A stretch of 64,000 nucleotides of DNA from Stropharia rugosoannulata. Taxonomy: Eukaryota > Basidiomycota > Agaricomycetes > Agaricales > Strophariaceae. Below the pieces are notes generated by a model, which saw only the letters and a program-made list of their open reading frames with translations, was not told the DNA's origin and did no database searches. Each line of letters starts with the position of its first letter. The stretch's first letter is position 1. Made by a program: the position numbers and the translations under genes. The stretch is from assembly GCA_028532985.1 (NCBI GenBank), contig JANCIK010000013.1, positions 186,001 to 250,000 on the forward strand. The letters are read 5' to 3'. Shown piece by piece: positions 61,172 through 64,000 of the stretch.

Positions 61172-63441
61172 ATGTTCGTTTTCCAGCACTACCAGCTCGT
61201 TGTTCCTGTCATCATAGCGAGCCTGGTGCTTGTTTATGTCCGCTCGTCCAGAACGAAGTACAAACCTCCGCCGGGCCCTCCAGGCCTGCCCATCATAGGC
61301 AATGCTCTTCAGATTCCCCACGAGGTACGATGTTTACAACTCTAGTATATTTCTAAGCTAATATATGACTGCTGAAGCATATGGCGACTTATTTCCGTGA
61401 CGTTGCACGCGCGTACGGTGGTATCGCGTCGTTGAACGTGATGGGCGTTGTACGCAAAACATTTTCTATCCGCATCTTACCACCGTCTGACTGCTAGCTC
61501 TTGTTGCCTTTCCATTAGCCTATGCTGATTATCGGTAATGCAAAAGCTGCAAAGGAGATTCTTGAAAAACGAGCCGCAAAGTCCTCTGACAGACCTGTGT
61601 TACCATATGTTGTGAGTGCCACGTCTCTAGCAATTATTCCTTCACTCAAAAGAAATCACAGAGACGGTACATTGACCCCTCTAAAGCGTACTGGGCGCTT
61701 CATGAGCAATGCGATGCCTTCCAAATTGGTCGCAGGTTGGTGACTGCTGCGATGTCATACGTACGCGCAGGATCAACAGAACCATTGCATCGTTTCGAGG
61801 CCCTTCTAACGATACAACACCTTATTAATGCCTCGAACAATTGGCCGACGCACATCAATAGGTAAGTCACCGGTTAAGCCTAGCAAATTCTGACTATTAA
61901 TGCTTACAACAATCGACAACTAGGTTGGTAGCAAGCAATGCACTAGCCGCTGGATTTGGTGTTCATTGCCCCAATGGTGACGAACAGGAACTGGTAGACG
62001 GATTAGCTGTAAGTATGACGCATTCCAAAGCATCTACATTATAACTGACCGCTAGACCAGTCGATGAATTTAATCAACGTCGAATGTAACTTCTCCGGAA
62101 GCATCATCAATTTCTTTCCTTTCCTGGACTGGATTCCCGGACCTATGCCATGGAGAAAAAGAGCTCAAGAGTTTCTTGATTTCGATAACAGATATTACTC
62201 GAAGATGATTCAAGACGCAGTGACAGGCAAGGCATCTGGAATTAACACGTACGTCCTTTCCATGCATCAGTTTTACTCGTGTTTATAAATGACTTCCAGG
62301 TGGGCGGCCCAGTTTGCCAAAGAAGCTACGGCTCAAGAGGACACGACTCGGTTCATGAAAATGATATTTTCTGTCAGTATCACTGTTTAGCCGTGTAAAT
62401 TTCATGCTGCTGACTATCCTTCCATTCTCGGCTGCTATACAGGCAGCGATTGAAACGGTGAGGAGCCCTCCTTCAAATTTTCAGTGTTAGTATAGCTCAC
62501 TGCCAATCAAAGACGGAGAGTACTATCAAAGCTTTTATTCTGGCATGCGTAGTCTATCCGGATTGGATCTCAGAAGTACAGAAACAAATCGACGACGTGG
62601 TTGGATTAGACCGCATGCCTACTTTCGCTGATCGTTCACGGCTTCCGCTCGTGGATGCCGTGATTCGTGGTGGGCACATTCCAGGCCCCATATAGATCCA
62701 TAACTTTCTCATACTCTTTGTAGAAACGTTCCGCTGGCGCCCTCCTGCGCGTCTGGCCGTTCCGCACCTTCAGACCGTTGACGATGTTATAGAATACAAT
62801 GGCGAACAGTACACCATTCGTGCCGGGACTATCATTTTTGGTCCTCCATGGTAAGTGACATAAATATTACTGTGTGATTGTACCGAGAACAACTTTACTA
62901 TAGGGCTATAGAACACGACCCAAACGTGTACGCAGAACCAGACCGTTTCGACCATAAGCGTTGGCTAAACAGTAATGGGACTCTTATCCGCGACTATGAA
63001 ACGACCACGGTCTTTGGATACGGACGACGCTGTGAGTATTATCTCCTAAATTGTTAAGCTCACTAATTTACAAATGGTGTCGCTTCCAACAGTATGTCCG
63101 GGAAGTCCTTTTGCAGAGCGCATAATATGGATATCTGTTGCTATGCTACTGTGGACATTCGACATCAAGAAGCCAGAGGGGAATGATCCAAGAACAGGTC
63201 GCGCTTACGAGTACGATACAAGTGATGCAGCTTTCCATGACGGCGTGCGTATTAATTACTGTTATGTTATTTTTTTCTCTTCATTCTGATACATCTCCTG
63301 GTCACACAGCTCGGGACTGAACCCCTCGATTTTCCAGTTGCTTTCATACCTCGGTCAGAGAAACATGTCGAACTGGCTAGACGCGAATGGGAAGATTGCG
63401 AGAAAGATCTTAACGTCATGCTACCAGCCGCCAAGGAATGA
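61172..63441 (+). CDS. Cytochrome P450 monooxygenase (fungal secondary-metabolism type)
   Basis: Membrane anchor VVPVIIASLVLVYV, then the proline-rich hinge PPPGPPGLPIIGNALQIP. About thirteen exons to TGA 63439. Visible landmarks: an exon with LPMLIIGNAKAAKEILEKRA, FSAAIETTEST in the I-helix position (usual AGxDTT is altered to AIETT), ExxR in ETFRWRPPARLAVPH, DPNVYAEPDRFDHKRWL and the heme-binding FGYGRRLCPGSPFAER, where the Leu codon spans an intron. The C-terminus ends VMLPAAKE. It resembles the single-anchor P450s of Agaricomycetes linked to xenobiotic or secondary metabolism. Not closely similar to the P450 at 55015-57327, so not a tandem duplicate. Confidence 0.9.
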
Positions 63442-64000
63442 GCGAGGTTCTATACATCTTATTCTGTAGCTTATCTTTACAATATGTATCATGGCAGAAG
63501 GGTGATGGTTTTCATGTATGTAGACTATATGTACATCACAGAGTACCGCACCAGAAGCGAGGATGAAGTCTATCAGCGGGTGAACGACAAGTGAATGACT
63601 CAAGAACAGTTCAAACCCCAAAGTTGGCTTACGGGCCTTCATTTCTGAAATATTCTTGAAACACCTTATCATAGCAGACCAATGAAGCGCTTACATATTG
63701 TTTGCTCTTGCATGAAGCTCTAGTCGAGTACGTTATGTATTTGTAGCGAATCAGGTTGGAAACAGGAACAAGGCATGACGTCAACGATGATTCGCAAGAC
63801 CGGTGCCTTTGTCCTGAACGGCTGGAACCATAAGTTTACTGCTGTCTACTGTCATTTTGAGGTAACATTGGAATGCGTGATTGTTGTAGATTATTCTACA
63901 TTTCTGAGTAAGTTGGAAGAAATTCTTTGGGTACAGGAGCAAAGTAACGGAGTAGACGCAATACGCTTAATTTCAGCGGTCCAAACATTGCACGAGCGCC
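63442..64000. other. 3' flank, nothing recognised
   Basis: No gene or repeat supported up to the window end. Confidence 0.4.

Noticed and set aside
53696..63441. Secondary-metabolite cluster formed by SDR, two P450s and neighbours
   Set aside because: No polyketide, terpene or peptide synthase, no transporter or cluster regulator, and an F-box gene and long gaps intervene. Ordinary proximity explains it better.

Overview
The window reads as nuclear DNA of a wood-decaying basidiomycete, most likely a white-rot agaricomycete, possibly Polyporales. The reasons are many short GT-AG introns, two secreted class II heme peroxidases, a class I hydrophobin, a Plavaka-type transposase, and families expanded in Agaricomycetes: DUF6698, DUF6534 seven-helix proteins, F-box proteins and P450s. 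Placement below Agaricomycetes is inference. All gene models are by eye; exon joins were checked by phase where stated.

Layout. 1-1466: truncated inverted copy of a repeat found again at 23-24.5 kb. 2.5-3.8 kb: degenerate ~300-bp repeats. 4.7-10.6 kb: two minus-strand class II peroxidases with a plus-strand class I hydrophobin between them. 11.1-18 kb: one large minus-strand PH-domain gene of the Skg3/CAF120 type. 18.9-19.7 kb: a small hypothetical gene ending at a GC-rich palindrome array. 20.0-25.8 kb: a composite of two direct copies of a ~2.4-kb terminal-inverted-repeat element, inserted in the loop of one palindrome. 25.8-28.3 kb: the main double-hairpin array. 28.6-29.3 kb: an Sds3-like pseudogene. 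30.1-47.3 kb: an all-plus island of a KOW-domain Spt5-like gene, a full-length Plavaka transposase, a coiled-coil/repeat protein, a large JmjC protein and a DUF6698 protein, with one stray hairpin unit. 48-64 kb: a possible small secreted protein, a DUF6534 membrane protein, a decayed Tc1/mariner element, an SDR, a P450, an F-box protein and a second P450.

How it fits together. The peroxidases and hydrophobin are extracellular functions expected of a lignocellulose degrader. The 30-47 kb island combines a transposase with chromatin/transcription-like genes and may be a mobile or transposon-rich block. The right end resembles ordinary accessory metabolism (SDR plus two P450s) without a recognisable backbone synthase. 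The most unusual signal is the tandem array of paired hairpins: its stems co-vary between units and one loop is inverted between two otherwise matching copies.
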